64,000 nucleotides of DNA from the NCBI GenBank assembly GCA_045638525.1, contig JAZUBQ010000023.1, positions 167,770 to 231,769 on the forward strand, written 5' to 3'. The notes under the pieces were generated by a model. It made no database searches and had not been told where the DNA came from. It saw nothing but the letters and a program-made list of their open reading frames with translations. Below are positions 56,374-64,000 of the stretch, one piece after another. Position 1 is the first letter of the stretch. Every line of letters starts with the position of its first letter. The translations under genes were made by a program, and so were the position numbers. The DNA comes from SIG452 sp045638525 (GTDB lineage: Bacteria; Bacillota; Clostridia; UMGS1840).

Positions 56374-58104
56374 TTACTGTGTTTTAAACTGATACTGATA
56401 CAATTCGTGATAGATTCCTTTCATTTGGAGCAATTCTTCGTGAGTTCCCCGTTCCGCAATTCCCTCGTCGGTTAACACCACAATTTCGTCGGCATTTTTA
56501 ATGGTGGATAAGCGATGTGCCACCACAATGGTGGTTCGACCTTTGGAAAGTTCTTCCAGTGCCGACTGGATGAGCATTTCGGTAGCATTATCCAGGGCAG
56601 AGGTTGCTTCGTCTAAAATCAGAATGGAGGGATTTTTCAAAAACACTCTGGCAATGGAGATTCGTTGTTTTTGTCCGCCGGAAAGCTTGATGCCACGTTC
56701 TCCGATGTAGGTGTCATACCCTTCGGGCAAGCTCATAATATAATCGTGAATGTTCGCTTTTTTTGCCGCTTCTATCACCTCGGCTTCGGTAGCCTTTAAA
56801 TTGCCGTATAAGATATTTTCCCGAATGGAGCCGGTAAACAAAAATACATCCTGTGCCACAATTCCAATGTGTTCTCGGAGGCTTTGGCGACTTAGTTTTC
56901 GAATATCAATTCCATCCAAACAAATTTCACCGTCAGAAATTTCATAAAAACGGGGAATCAGATGGCATAAGGTGGTTTTTCCGCCACCGGAAGGTCCTAC
57001 CAGTGCCACACTTTTTCCGGGATGAATGTGCAAATTCAAATTGGAAATGACAGGTTTTCTTTCATCATTTTCCTCATAGCGGAAGGACACGTTTTTAAAT
57101 TGAATATCACCGTTGACAGAAGTCAGGTTGATTGCATTTTCAGCTTCTTTTTCGGGAACAACCGCCAGAACTTCCTGAATCCGTTCAAAGCCGGTCATTC
57201 CGTTTTGATATTGTTCAAAAAAGTTAATCAGCTTTCTCAAGGGTTGTAAAAAAGAATTGATATAGAGAAGATACATGGTAAATTCTCCGGCGTTGATTTT
57301 GTGATGGAAAAAGAACACACCGCCTGCAACCAACACCAACAGATACAAAACATCGGTGGAAAAACTCAGGGAAGAATGAAACTCGCCCATCACCTTGTAG
57401 GAGGCGTTTCTGGCAGTTTGATATTGTTGATTATACTGACGGAATTTTTCTTCTTCGTGATGGGTGTTATTATAAGCACGGGTGACACGAATTCCGCAAA
57501 TGGAGTTTTCCAGATTTGCATTCACTTCGCCGAGTTCTACACGGGCTTTTTTGAAGGTGGAACTCATTTTCAGTCTGAGCGAAACCACAATGATGACCAA
57601 AACCGGAAGCAACGCAAAGGCAATCAGGGTTAACCATACATTGACAGTGCATAAAATCGCAAAGGAACCAATTAACACAATCAGGGATAAAAACAAATCT
57701 TCCGGTCCGTGATGAGCAAGTTCTGAAATGTCCATCAAATCGTTAATCAAGCGTGACATAATGGTTCCCGATTTGTTTTCATCAAAATAAGAGAAGGGGA
57801 GCTTTTGCAGGTGAGAAAAAATTTTCTGTCGCATTTCGGCTTGCATCTTGACCCCCATCACGTGTCCGTAGTAGAGGATAAAATAATTTAAAAATGCCTT
57901 CACAATGTATATGAGAAGCAGAACACCGCCCCACACCAAAAACAGTCGGATTTTTCCGTTTGGCACATAGTCATTGATCATATTTTTTGCAATCACAGGA
58001 TATAAAAGGTCTGCCATTGCCACTAAAAATGCACAGACCATATCCCAGAAGAACAGTTTTTTATGAGGTTTATAATAGGAAGCAAATGCAAGAATTGTTT
58101 TCAT
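56374..58104 (-). CDS. ABC exporter with fused membrane and ATPase domains (MsbA-like)
   Basis: The 576-residue half-transporter has six membrane helices (about 15-310) and a C-terminal ATPase: Walker A LVGPSGGGKTT (about 365), Q-loop AQDVFLFTGSI, signature LSGGQKQRIS, Walker B ILILDEATSALD and the H-loop VVAHRLSTI. Such proteins act as homodimers or pair with a second half; no second half is adjacent. The substrate (lipid, drug or peptide) is not evident. AAAGGAG precedes the ATG. Confidence 0.9.
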   Translation of the reverse strand: MKTILAFASYYKPHKKLFFWDMVCAFLVAMADLLYPVIAKNMINDYVPNGKIRLFLVWGGVLLLIYIVKAFLNYFILYYGHVMGVKMQAEMRQKIFSHLQKLPFSYFDENKSGTIMSRLINDLMDISELAHHGPEDLFLSLIVLIGSFAILCTVNVWLTLIAFALLPVLVIIVVSLRLKMSSTFKKARVELGEVNANLENSICGIRVTRAYNNTHHEEEKFRQYNQQYQTARNASYKVMGEFHSSLSFSTDVLYLLVLVAGGVFFFHHKINAGEFTMYLLYINSFLQPLRKLINFFEQYQNGMTGFERIQEVLAVVPEKEAENAINLTSVNGDIQFKNVSFRYEENDERKPVISNLNLHIHPGKSVALVGPSGGGKTTLCHLIPRFYEISDGEICLDGIDIRKLSRQSLREHIGIVAQDVFLFTGSIRENILYGNLKATEAEVIEAAKKANIHDYIMSLPEGYDTYIGERGIKLSGGQKQRISIARVFLKNPSILILDEATSALDNATEMLIQSALEELSKGRTTIVVAHRLSTIKNADEIVVLTDEGIAERGTHEELLQMKGIYHELYQYQFKTQ

Positions 58105-58140
58105 TAAAAAGCTCCTTTCCTGACAACATAATTCAATTAT

Positions 58141-58169
58141 AGTATATTTCTTTTTCTCTCATTTGTCAA
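58141..58169 (-). promoter_or_regulatory. Promoter of the ABC exporter
   Basis: On the minus strand TTGACA and TATACT are spaced 17 bp. Confidence 0.8.
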
Positions 58170-58225
58170 GATGGCATATTTTTTTGGCAGGAAGCTAAAA
58201 ATCAGGATTTTTTATTGTGAATCTC

Positions 58226-58254
58226 TTGATTTTTTGGGAGTTTTTTTGTATAAT
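58226..58254 (+). promoter_or_regulatory. Promoter of ppk
   Basis: TTGATT (58226-58231) and TATAAT (58249-58254) are spaced 17 bp; this places the start of transcription downstream of a longer in-frame opening at 58171 and supports the ATG at 58297. Confidence 0.82.
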
Positions 58255-58296
58255 AAAGGATGGTATATTATACAAAATACGCAATCGGAGAATACT

Positions 58297-60405
58297 ATGA
58301 AACACGAAATTTATGAAAACAGAGAATTAAGCTGGCTGAAGTTTAACGAAAGGGTGTTGGAAGAAGCAACCGATTCTTTAACACCGCCCCTGGAAAAACT
58401 TCGGTTTCTTTCGATTGTTACCAGTAATTTAGACGAATTTTATATGGTGCGCGTGGGAAGTTTGACGGACCATGTGCAGTTTGGCAAACAAACCAAAGAC
58501 GACAAAAGCGGACTCACCGAGCAGGAGCAGTTGCAGAAAATTTTAAAGCGTACACAAAAGTTTTATGCCCGTCAGGAGGATGTTTGTGAAGAAGTTTTAC
58601 GAGAGCTTTCTGCTTATGGATTCAAGCTGTTGAAACCTGATGAATTGTCAAAAGAACAGATGTCTTATGTGAAGGAGGTATACCAACATTCGGTAGTCCC
58701 TCTTCTGTCTCCGCAGGTGGTGGATTCCAGACAACCCTTCCCTCATTTGGAAAATCGTGTTGTTTATACGGCATTGCATCTTAAGAAAAAAGAAAAAAGT
58801 CTGGTTGCTTTTGTGTTGAAAAGCAGTTCTGTTCCGGAACTCATTGAACTTCCCGGAAGTAAAGGTCTGGAGTTTGTTTTAACCGACGATGTGATTCATT
58901 TCTTTTCCAAAAAATTGTTCCCGGGATACGAAATTCCGGAAACTTGTTTGGTGAAAGTCACTCGTAATGCAGATTTGGAAATGTTGGAAGCCTGGTATGA
59001 TCAGGATGTGGACTATCGGGATATGATGAAAGACATCTTAAAAAAGAGGGTGCGTCTTTCTCCGGTTCGGATTGAAATTTCAAACCCCATTTCCAAAGAA
59101 TTTAAAAAACTGATTTGTCATAAATCTTCCGAGAACATTGTGCTCGTTAATCAGGTTCCGTTATCGTATGCATTTTTCTCGGAAGCAGAAAAGCGACTCC
59201 CCAAAGAACTGAAGGAGCAATTAAGCTTTTCTCCGGTTACTCCCCAGTTGCCCGGTTGGTATCGCCCCGGTGAAAAGCTGATGGAGCGGGTAGCGAAAGA
59301 AGATTTGTTTTTATCTTATCCCTACGACAGCACAAAACCCTTCTTCCGGCTTTTAGAAGAGGCTGTGGAAGATCCTTCTGTGCTTTCCATCAAAGTTACG
59401 TTGTATCGTTTAAGCTCCAATTCCCGCATTATTTCCCTTTTGGAAAAAGCGGCAGAAAAAGGGAAAGAAGTTCTGGTGGTGATGGAACTTCGTGCCCGTT
59501 TTGACGAAGCGAATAATATCAATTATTCCGAACAGTTGGAACAGGCGGGAGTTCGCTTGTTATACGGATTGAGTCTTTATAAAATTCATTCCAAAATTTT
59601 GCTCATTACCAGAAAAACAGACCGTGGCATCGGTCATATTGTGCATCTTGGAACCGGGAACTATAACGAAAAAACTGCGCAGTTATATACTGATATGAAT
59701 CTTATCACTTCCCATCCGGGGATCGGTGAGGATGCGGCAGAATTTTTCAACAATATCACAACATCCAATGTCAACGGAAAATACAAACATCTTTTGGTAT
59801 CTCCTTACGGTATCAGTCGTGGGCTTTCAGACTACATTGATGACGAAATCAGATTTCATCGGCAATTTGGTGACGGTCATATCATTATGAAGTTTAATTC
59901 CCTCACTTCCAAAACGATGATGGACAAACTGGCAGAAGCAGGCAGAGCGGGAGTGCGTGTGGAACTGATTGTCCGTGGTGTTTGTTGTCTGATTCCGGGC
60001 ATCATCGGAGAAACCGATAACATCACAGTTACAAGCATCGTGGGACGATATTTGGAACATTCCCGTATTTATTATTTTCATCATCACGGGGATGAAAAAA
60101 TTTATATTTCTTCTGCAGATTTAATGACCCGAAACTTAGAGCGACGACTGGAAATTGCATCGCCGGTATATTCCGTGGAAATTCAGAAAAAATTAAAAGA
60201 ACATCTGGATGCACTTTTAACGGATGATGTTAAGGCAAGAATCCTTCGTTCGGATGGCAGATACATAAGAAAATCCACCGTCAAAGGTTTCCATGCGCAA
60301 GAACATTTTATGGAACGTGCAGTGTTGGAAGCGAATGAAGCAAACAAAATCCAATCCGGTGCAAAACGTGGATTGTTTGGTTGGTTGAAACGAAAGAAAG
60401 GCTAA
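58297..60405 (+). CDS. ppk: Polyphosphate kinase 1
   Basis: The 702-residue enzyme builds and degrades inorganic polyphosphate from ATP. It begins with the family start YENRELSWLKFNERVLEEA, and carries FLSIVTSNLDEFYMVRVG and the phospholipase-D-like catalytic halves with YKIHSKILLI (the autophosphorylated histidine) and IYISSADLMTRNLERRLE. Length is normal. Nnr and alr follow on the same strand with an 11-bp gap, so they may be cotranscribed. Confidence 0.95.
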   Translation: MKHEIYENRELSWLKFNERVLEEATDSLTPPLEKLRFLSIVTSNLDEFYMVRVGSLTDHVQFGKQTKDDKSGLTEQEQLQKILKRTQKFYARQEDVCEEVLRELSAYGFKLLKPDELSKEQMSYVKEVYQHSVVPLLSPQVVDSRQPFPHLENRVVYTALHLKKKEKSLVAFVLKSSSVPELIELPGSKGLEFVLTDDVIHFFSKKLFPGYEIPETCLVKVTRNADLEMLEAWYDQDVDYRDMMKDILKKRVRLSPVRIEISNPISKEFKKLICHKSSENIVLVNQVPLSYAFFSEAEKRLPKELKEQLSFSPVTPQLPGWYRPGEKLMERVAKEDLFLSYPYDSTKPFFRLLEEAVEDPSVLSIKVTLYRLSSNSRIISLLEKAAEKGKEVLVVMELRARFDEANNINYSEQLEQAGVRLLYGLSLYKIHSKILLITRKTDRGIGHIVHLGTGNYNEKTAQLYTDMNLITSHPGIGEDAAEFFNNITTSNVNGKYKHLLVSPYGISRGLSDYIDDEIRFHRQFGDGHIIMKFNSLTSKTMMDKLAEAGRAGVRVELIVRGVCCLIPGIIGETDNITVTSIVGRYLEHSRIYYFHHHGDEKIYISSADLMTRNLERRLEIASPVYSVEIQKKLKEHLDALLTDDVKARILRSDGRYIRKSTVKGFHAQEHFMERAVLEANEANKIQSGAKRGLFGWLKRKKG

Positions 60406-60415
60406 GGAACAGATT

Positions 60416-61870
60416 ATGATATTATTAAACAGTGCCCAGGCAAACAAGTTGGATCAGTTGGGAGAAACTCTGGATCATCTTTCCGGAGAACAACTGATGA
60501 AAAATGCTGCTAAAGCTTTGTGCGAAGCGGTGATGCGGGACGTGGATAAATCCAAACGGATTGCAGTATTTTGCGGTCGTGGAAAAAACGGCGGCGACGG
60601 ATTTTTGTTGGCGGCAAATATGGCATCGGAAGGGTATCGGGTGAGTGTTATCGTTTGTTTTGATGAAACTTCCGAAATCAACCCGCTCACTTCAGCTGCG
60701 ATTTCTTATGCCAAACATAAGCAGGTTTCCATGATTCCCGTTGAAGATTTTCACGGAGCTGACGTCTGCATTGATGCACTGTTGGGAACCGGTGTAAAAG
60801 GGGAACTTTCGGGTAAATATTTGCGTGCAGTTCAGATGATGGATGGATGTCGTGTGTTATCGGTGGATGTTCCCAGCGGCTTGAACTGTGATAACGGAAA
60901 ACCGGTCGGTGCTTGTGTCAAAGCAGAAAAAACTTATACCCTGGCGGCACATAAAGTTGGTCTCTGGATTTATCCGGGGGCCCAATATGCAGGGGAAATC
61001 GAACTTTTGCCCATCGGTTTGTCTGACGCTTCCTATGCAGCCATTGATTCTAAAATTCAGTTGGCAGATTCCAAGCTGTTTCGTCGTCTCTTGCCGAAAC
61101 GTCCTGCAAATTCTCACAAAGGCACCTTTGGCAGAGTTGCTACGTTTGGAGGTAGCAAGGGGATGGCAGGCTCGGTGGTGATGGCATCCACTGCAGCACT
61201 TCGTACCGGTGCAGGCTATAGCTATGCTGTGGTTCCGGATGAAATTTTTTCTCTGGCTGAGCAAAAATTGACGGAAGTCATTGTAAAAAGCGATAAAGAA
61301 TATAAAAAAATGTATGAGTTGGCAGATGCTTTGGTCATTGGTCCCGGCTATTTGTCAAATCAGGGGATTTCGCATATAATGAAATTGGCACAGCAAGGCA
61401 GTAAACCTGTTGTTTGCGATGCCGAAGGCTTGAATTACATTAGTCGTGCAAAAAGAACCTGCCCTATGATTTTAACACCGCATCCCGGTGAGTTTGCCAA
61501 GTTGGTTGGTCTTTCAGCAGAAGAAGTCAACCAAAACCGCATTTATTTGTCCGGCAAATATGCAAAAGAAAATAATGTGATTGTGGTGCTAAAAGGTGCA
61601 AGAACCGTGATTGCCGCTCCAACCGGTGAAATTTACATTAACACCACCGGAAATTCCGGTATGGCAACTGCAGGAAGCGGTGATGTACTTGCCGGAATGA
61701 TTGGTGGTTTTCTGGCAATGGGAGCATCGGCATTTGACAGTGCAGTATTAGGTGTTTACCTTCATGGTTTGGCGGGGGATTTAGCAGCCAAAGAAACCTC
61801 GGAATATGCACTTTGTGCAACCAAAATTTCTGATTATATAGGAAAGGCGTTTCTTTATGAACAGTTATAA
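60416..61870 (+). CDS. nnr: Bifunctional NAD(P)H-hydrate epimerase/dehydratase
   Basis: The 484-residue repair enzyme joins a YjeF_N epimerase domain (about 1-205; CGRGKNGGDGFLLAANM, VPSGLNCDNG) and a ribokinase-like ADP-dependent dehydratase domain (about 215-484; KGTFGRVATFGGSKGM, LTPHPGEFAKL, and TAGSGDVLAGMIGG with the catalytic aspartate). It restores damaged NAD(P)H hydrates. The 3' end overlaps alr by 14 nt. Confidence 0.94.
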   Translation: MILLNSAQANKLDQLGETLDHLSGEQLMKNAAKALCEAVMRDVDKSKRIAVFCGRGKNGGDGFLLAANMASEGYRVSVIVCFDETSEINPLTSAAISYAKHKQVSMIPVEDFHGADVCIDALLGTGVKGELSGKYLRAVQMMDGCRVLSVDVPSGLNCDNGKPVGACVKAEKTYTLAAHKVGLWIYPGAQYAGEIELLPIGLSDASYAAIDSKIQLADSKLFRRLLPKRPANSHKGTFGRVATFGGSKGMAGSVVMASTAALRTGAGYSYAVVPDEIFSLAEQKLTEVIVKSDKEYKKMYELADALVIGPGYLSNQGISHIMKLAQQGSKPVVCDAEGLNYISRAKRTCPMILTPHPGEFAKLVGLSAEEVNQNRIYLSGKYAKENNVIVVLKGARTVIAAPTGEIYINTTGNSGMATAGSGDVLAGMIGGFLAMGASAFDSAVLGVYLHGLAGDLAAKETSEYALCATKISDYIGKAFLYEQL

Positions 61871-63050
61871 ATTATCCAGAGCTTGGGCGGAAATTCATCT
61901 GGACCGTTTTCGCAATAATTTGTCTGCCATTAAAAACCATGTGGGAGATTCCACCAAAGTGATGGCGGTCATCAAAGCAGATGCTTACGGATGCGGTGTC
62001 AATGAAATATCCAAAGCGGCAGTAGAAACCGGTGCCGATTATCTTGCGGTTGCCTGTTTGGATGAAGCCAAGCAAATCCGCAGAAACGGTATCGAGCTTC
62101 CAATTCTGATTTTAGGTGCGACACCTTTGGAATGTGTGGAAGATTTATTCAAATATGATATTATTCCGACTGTTTTTGAACAAAAACTACCGGAAGCCAT
62201 CAGCCGTTATGCCAGAGAAAACAACAAACAGTTAAAAATTCATATTAAAGTGGATACCGGCATGGGGCGTCTTGGCTTTCCTTACTATGATAGCTCCTAC
62301 GAATCCTCTGTGTCAGAAATTTTAGCAATTTCCAAAATGGAAGGCATTTGCGTGGAAGGAATCTTCACCCATTTTTCCAATGCTGATTGTTCCGACAGCG
62401 AATTTGTCACCCATAAACAATTTTCTGCTTTTTTGGAAATCATTGAGAAATTAAAGCAGAATGGGTTGACGATTCCCATTCGTCATGCGGCAAATTCGGC
62501 GGCAACTTGTTTGTATCCCGAAATGCATCTGGATATGGTTCGCCCGGGGATTATTCTCTATGGAGAATATCCGTCCCGATATGTGCAGGAACGTTCTTCG
62601 CTACAGCTGCAACCTGTGATGGAACTCAAAGCAAGAGTATGGCAAGTGAAAAAAGTCCCCGAAGGGCAGGGTATCAGTTATGGGAAAACCTATGTTACGG
62701 ATTGCGAAAAAACCATTGCAGCTGTCGGTATCGGCTATGCTGATGGATATTTCAGAAACCTGTCCAATCGGATTCAGGTTATCATCAACGGTAAACTGGC
62801 TTCGCAGGTTGGCAACATCTGTATGGATCAGACGGTGGTCGATGTTACCGAGATTCCCGATGTATCTTATGGTACCGAAGTCATTTTGGTAGGCACTTCA
62901 GGAGATAGTAGCATCTCTTTTTCTCAGATGGCAGAATTTTCCGGAAGCATTAACTACGAAATGATGTGTGACACCGGAAAACGAATCGTGAAAGCGTATT
63001 TCGACGGAGATACTTTGATAAAAACTGTCAATTATATGGACAAAATATAA
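61857..63050 (+). CDS. alr: Alanine racemase
   Basis: The 397-residue PLP enzyme makes D-alanine for peptidoglycan. The PLP lysine lies in MAVIKADAYGCGVNE (about 36-50), the GRLGFP and HAANSAA motifs follow, and the catalytic tyrosine is in AVGIGYADGYFR. AGGAAAGG lies upstream within the end of nnr. It is followed by a MazF-type toxin gene, as in Bacillus, but without the antitoxin gene between them. Confidence 0.96.
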   Translation: MNSYKLSRAWAEIHLDRFRNNLSAIKNHVGDSTKVMAVIKADAYGCGVNEISKAAVETGADYLAVACLDEAKQIRRNGIELPILILGATPLECVEDLFKYDIIPTVFEQKLPEAISRYARENNKQLKIHIKVDTGMGRLGFPYYDSSYESSVSEILAISKMEGICVEGIFTHFSNADCSDSEFVTHKQFSAFLEIIEKLKQNGLTIPIRHAANSAATCLYPEMHLDMVRPGIILYGEYPSRYVQERSSLQLQPVMELKARVWQVKKVPEGQGISYGKTYVTDCEKTIAAVGIGYADGYFRNLSNRIQVIINGKLASQVGNICMDQTVVDVTEIPDVSYGTEVILVGTSGDSSISFSQMAEFSGSINYEMMCDTGKRIVKAYFDGDTLIKTVNYMDKI

Positions 63051-63151
63051 AAACATTGGTCTGTTTCTATAAAATTGAATCATTAATGTATTTTAAGCAC
63101 ACGATTGGGAAAAACTGATATTGAAATCAGATATATGGAGTGTGAATCAGT

Positions 63152-63493
63152 GTGCAAGTCAAACGAGGCGATATTTATTATGCTGACTTAAGTCCCGTGG
63201 TTGGTTCTGAACAAGGTGGAGTAAGACCGGTACTTATTGTTCAAAATGATGTGGGCAATAAATATAGTCCTACGGTGATAGCGGCAGCTGTCACCAGTCA
63301 GCTTAATAAATCCAAATTGCCTACTCACATCGAAATCGATGCATTAACCTATGGATTACCAAAAGATTCTGTAATTTTAACAGAACAAATCCGCACAATT
63401 GATAAAAGAAGACTGAAAGAAAAAATCGGTCACATCGACGAAGAATTGATGAATCTTGTGAACGATGCCTTGTTTGTCAGCTTCGGATTATAA
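63152..63493 (+). CDS. ndoA: MazF/PemK-family endoribonuclease (EndoA-like)
   Basis: The 113-residue protein matches Bacillus EndoA: KRGDIYYADLSPVVGSEQGG, VRPVLIVQND, then AAAVTSQ and LTEQIRTIDKRRLKEKIG. It cuts mRNA at short sequences. The GTG start follows GGAG at 63137-63140. Only 101 bp separate it from alr, too little for the usual antitoxin gene, and nothing antitoxin-like is seen on either strand, so the toxin is unpartnered at this locus. Confidence 0.92.
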   Translation: MQVKRGDIYYADLSPVVGSEQGGVRPVLIVQNDVGNKYSPTVIAAAVTSQLNKSKLPTHIEIDALTYGLPKDSVILTEQIRTIDKRRLKEKIGHIDEELMNLVNDALFVSFGL

Positions 63494-63538
63494 AAAACAG
63501 ACTGACGTGAAGCAATTTCTTTGCGTCAGTCTGTTTTT
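63492..63538 (+). terminator. Terminator after ndoA
   Basis: AAAAACAGACTGACG pairs with CGTCAGTCTGTTTTT around a 15-nt loop. Confidence 0.88.
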
Positions 63539-63641
63539 CATTTTTTCTATACTATTATATATATAAAAGAGATTTTTCGATGTTTATTTCAGGCTTGAAT
63601 TGAAGAAAATAAAAAAAATTAAAAAAATTTGCAAAAAAGTG

Positions 63642-63670
63642 TTGACAAATGGAAATAATGGTGTTATAAT
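63642..63670 (+). promoter_or_regulatory. rRNA operon promoter P1
   Basis: TTGACA (63642-63647) and TATAAT (63665-63670) are spaced 17 bp after an A-rich UP-element-like region. Confidence 0.93.
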
Positions 63671-63747
63671 GGACAAGCTCTCACCGAGAGAGCGAATTGA
63701 TAGCGAAATCAATACTAAAAAAAATTGAAAAAATTTCAAAAAAAGTA

Positions 63748-63776
63748 TTGACAAATCGAAAATGATGTGCTATAAT
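63748..63776 (+). promoter_or_regulatory. rRNA operon promoter P2
   Basis: TTGACA (63748-63753) and TATAAT (63771-63776) are spaced 17 bp, 106 bp after P1 and almost identical to it, again behind an A-rich tract. Confidence 0.93.
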
Positions 63777-63782
63777 GTGATT

Positions 63783-63951
63783 CGCACTCCAAAAGAGAGC
63801 AGAATGAACCTTGAAAACTGAATAACATAATGGACCTTGAAAATTCTAGAGTTTTTATTAGAAACTACGAACGAAATCAAGTAAATCGAGGAAATTAAAA
63901 AGAGCGAAGCGAAAAGCTAGCGAACTTAAATTGTTTATTTTTTAGTGAAAT
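63783..63951 (+). other. rRNA leader
   Basis: The leader contains GAACCTTGAAAACTGAATAA and a second partial copy (GGACCTTGAAAATTC), sequences typical of Firmicute rRNA leaders and spacers, and an AGCGAAGCGAAAAGCTAGCG processing-stem-like stretch. Confidence 0.65.

Positions 63952-64000
<49 letters not shown>

Noticed and set aside
63051..63151. Missing EndoAI antitoxin gene
   Set aside because: The gap is 101 bp and has no frame of useful length on either strand.

Overview
The window looks like a chromosomal segment of a low-GC, Gram-positive anaerobe of the class Clostridia. The pointers are strong AGGAGG ribosome binding sites, canonical TTGACA/TATAAT promoters with 17-bp spacers, a T-box before ileS, a CIRCE operator before groES-groEL, an SLH-domain S-layer protein, a NuoE/NuoF-type plus [FeFe]-hydrogenase operon, and sporulation genes (yqfC, yqfD, a YlbJ-like protein). 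Species cannot be read from the sequence: only the first ~49 nt of a 16S rRNA gene are present, at the right edge.

Layout: 1-2.5 kb, zinc-ribbon/PASTA Ser/Thr kinase. 2.6-4.0 kb, tRNA-Ser, a probable structured ncRNA, a hairpin-array repeat and a tRNA-Asp-Phe-Gly-Cys operon. 4.2-4.7 kb, double-AbrB regulator. 4.9-9.2 kb, amino-sugar operon (NahK-like kinase, ROK-like kinase, nagB, nagA). 10.0-13.7 kb, T-box and ileS. 13.8-20.1 kb, uppP, a secreted Ig-like protein, a yycH/yycI-like pair and polA. 20.1-25.5 kb (minus strand), RAYT transposase, rarA, glyA, groEL, groES. 25.8-29.6 kb, putP and recD2. 29.8-35.1 kb (minus), secreted alkaline phosphatase behind a four-repeat secreted protein. 35.5-39.1 kb, tRNA-Arg and a yqeG-led gene cluster. 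39.5-42.4 kb, S-layer protein. 42.6-47.5 kb, M14 peptidase, tspO, YlbJ-like, yqfC-yqfD-phoH. 47.6-47.9 kb, tRNA-Pro with a duplicated tail. 48.2-52.5 kb, bifurcating-type hydrogenase operon. 52.8-56.3 kb, alcohol dehydrogenase-DegV-aldehyde dehydrogenase operon. 56.4-63.5 kb, ABC exporter, ppk, nnr, alr, ndoA. 63.6-64 kb, tandem rRNA promoters and the 16S start.

Functionally this is mostly a core fermentative genome: amino-sugar breakdown feeds fructose-6-phosphate to glycolysis, the hydrogenase removes reductant as H2, and the envelope genes (uppP, alr, PASTA kinase, S-layer) serve wall synthesis.

The most unusual material is non-coding or regulatory. (i) Two tRNA genes (Ser, Pro) are followed by a terminator, a GC-rich hairpin-forming segment, a second copy of the tRNA 3' tail and a second terminator, with periods of 192 and about 197 bp; a shorter relative follows tRNA-Arg. 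(ii) A RAYT transposase gene carries two exact inverted copies of a 25-bp palindromic repeat inside its reading frame. (iii) Two palindromic operators of the same form (TGTTGA-N4-TCAACA) bracket the promoter of an alcohol dehydrogenase-DegV-aldehyde dehydrogenase operon that could channel long-chain alcohols into fatty-acid activation.
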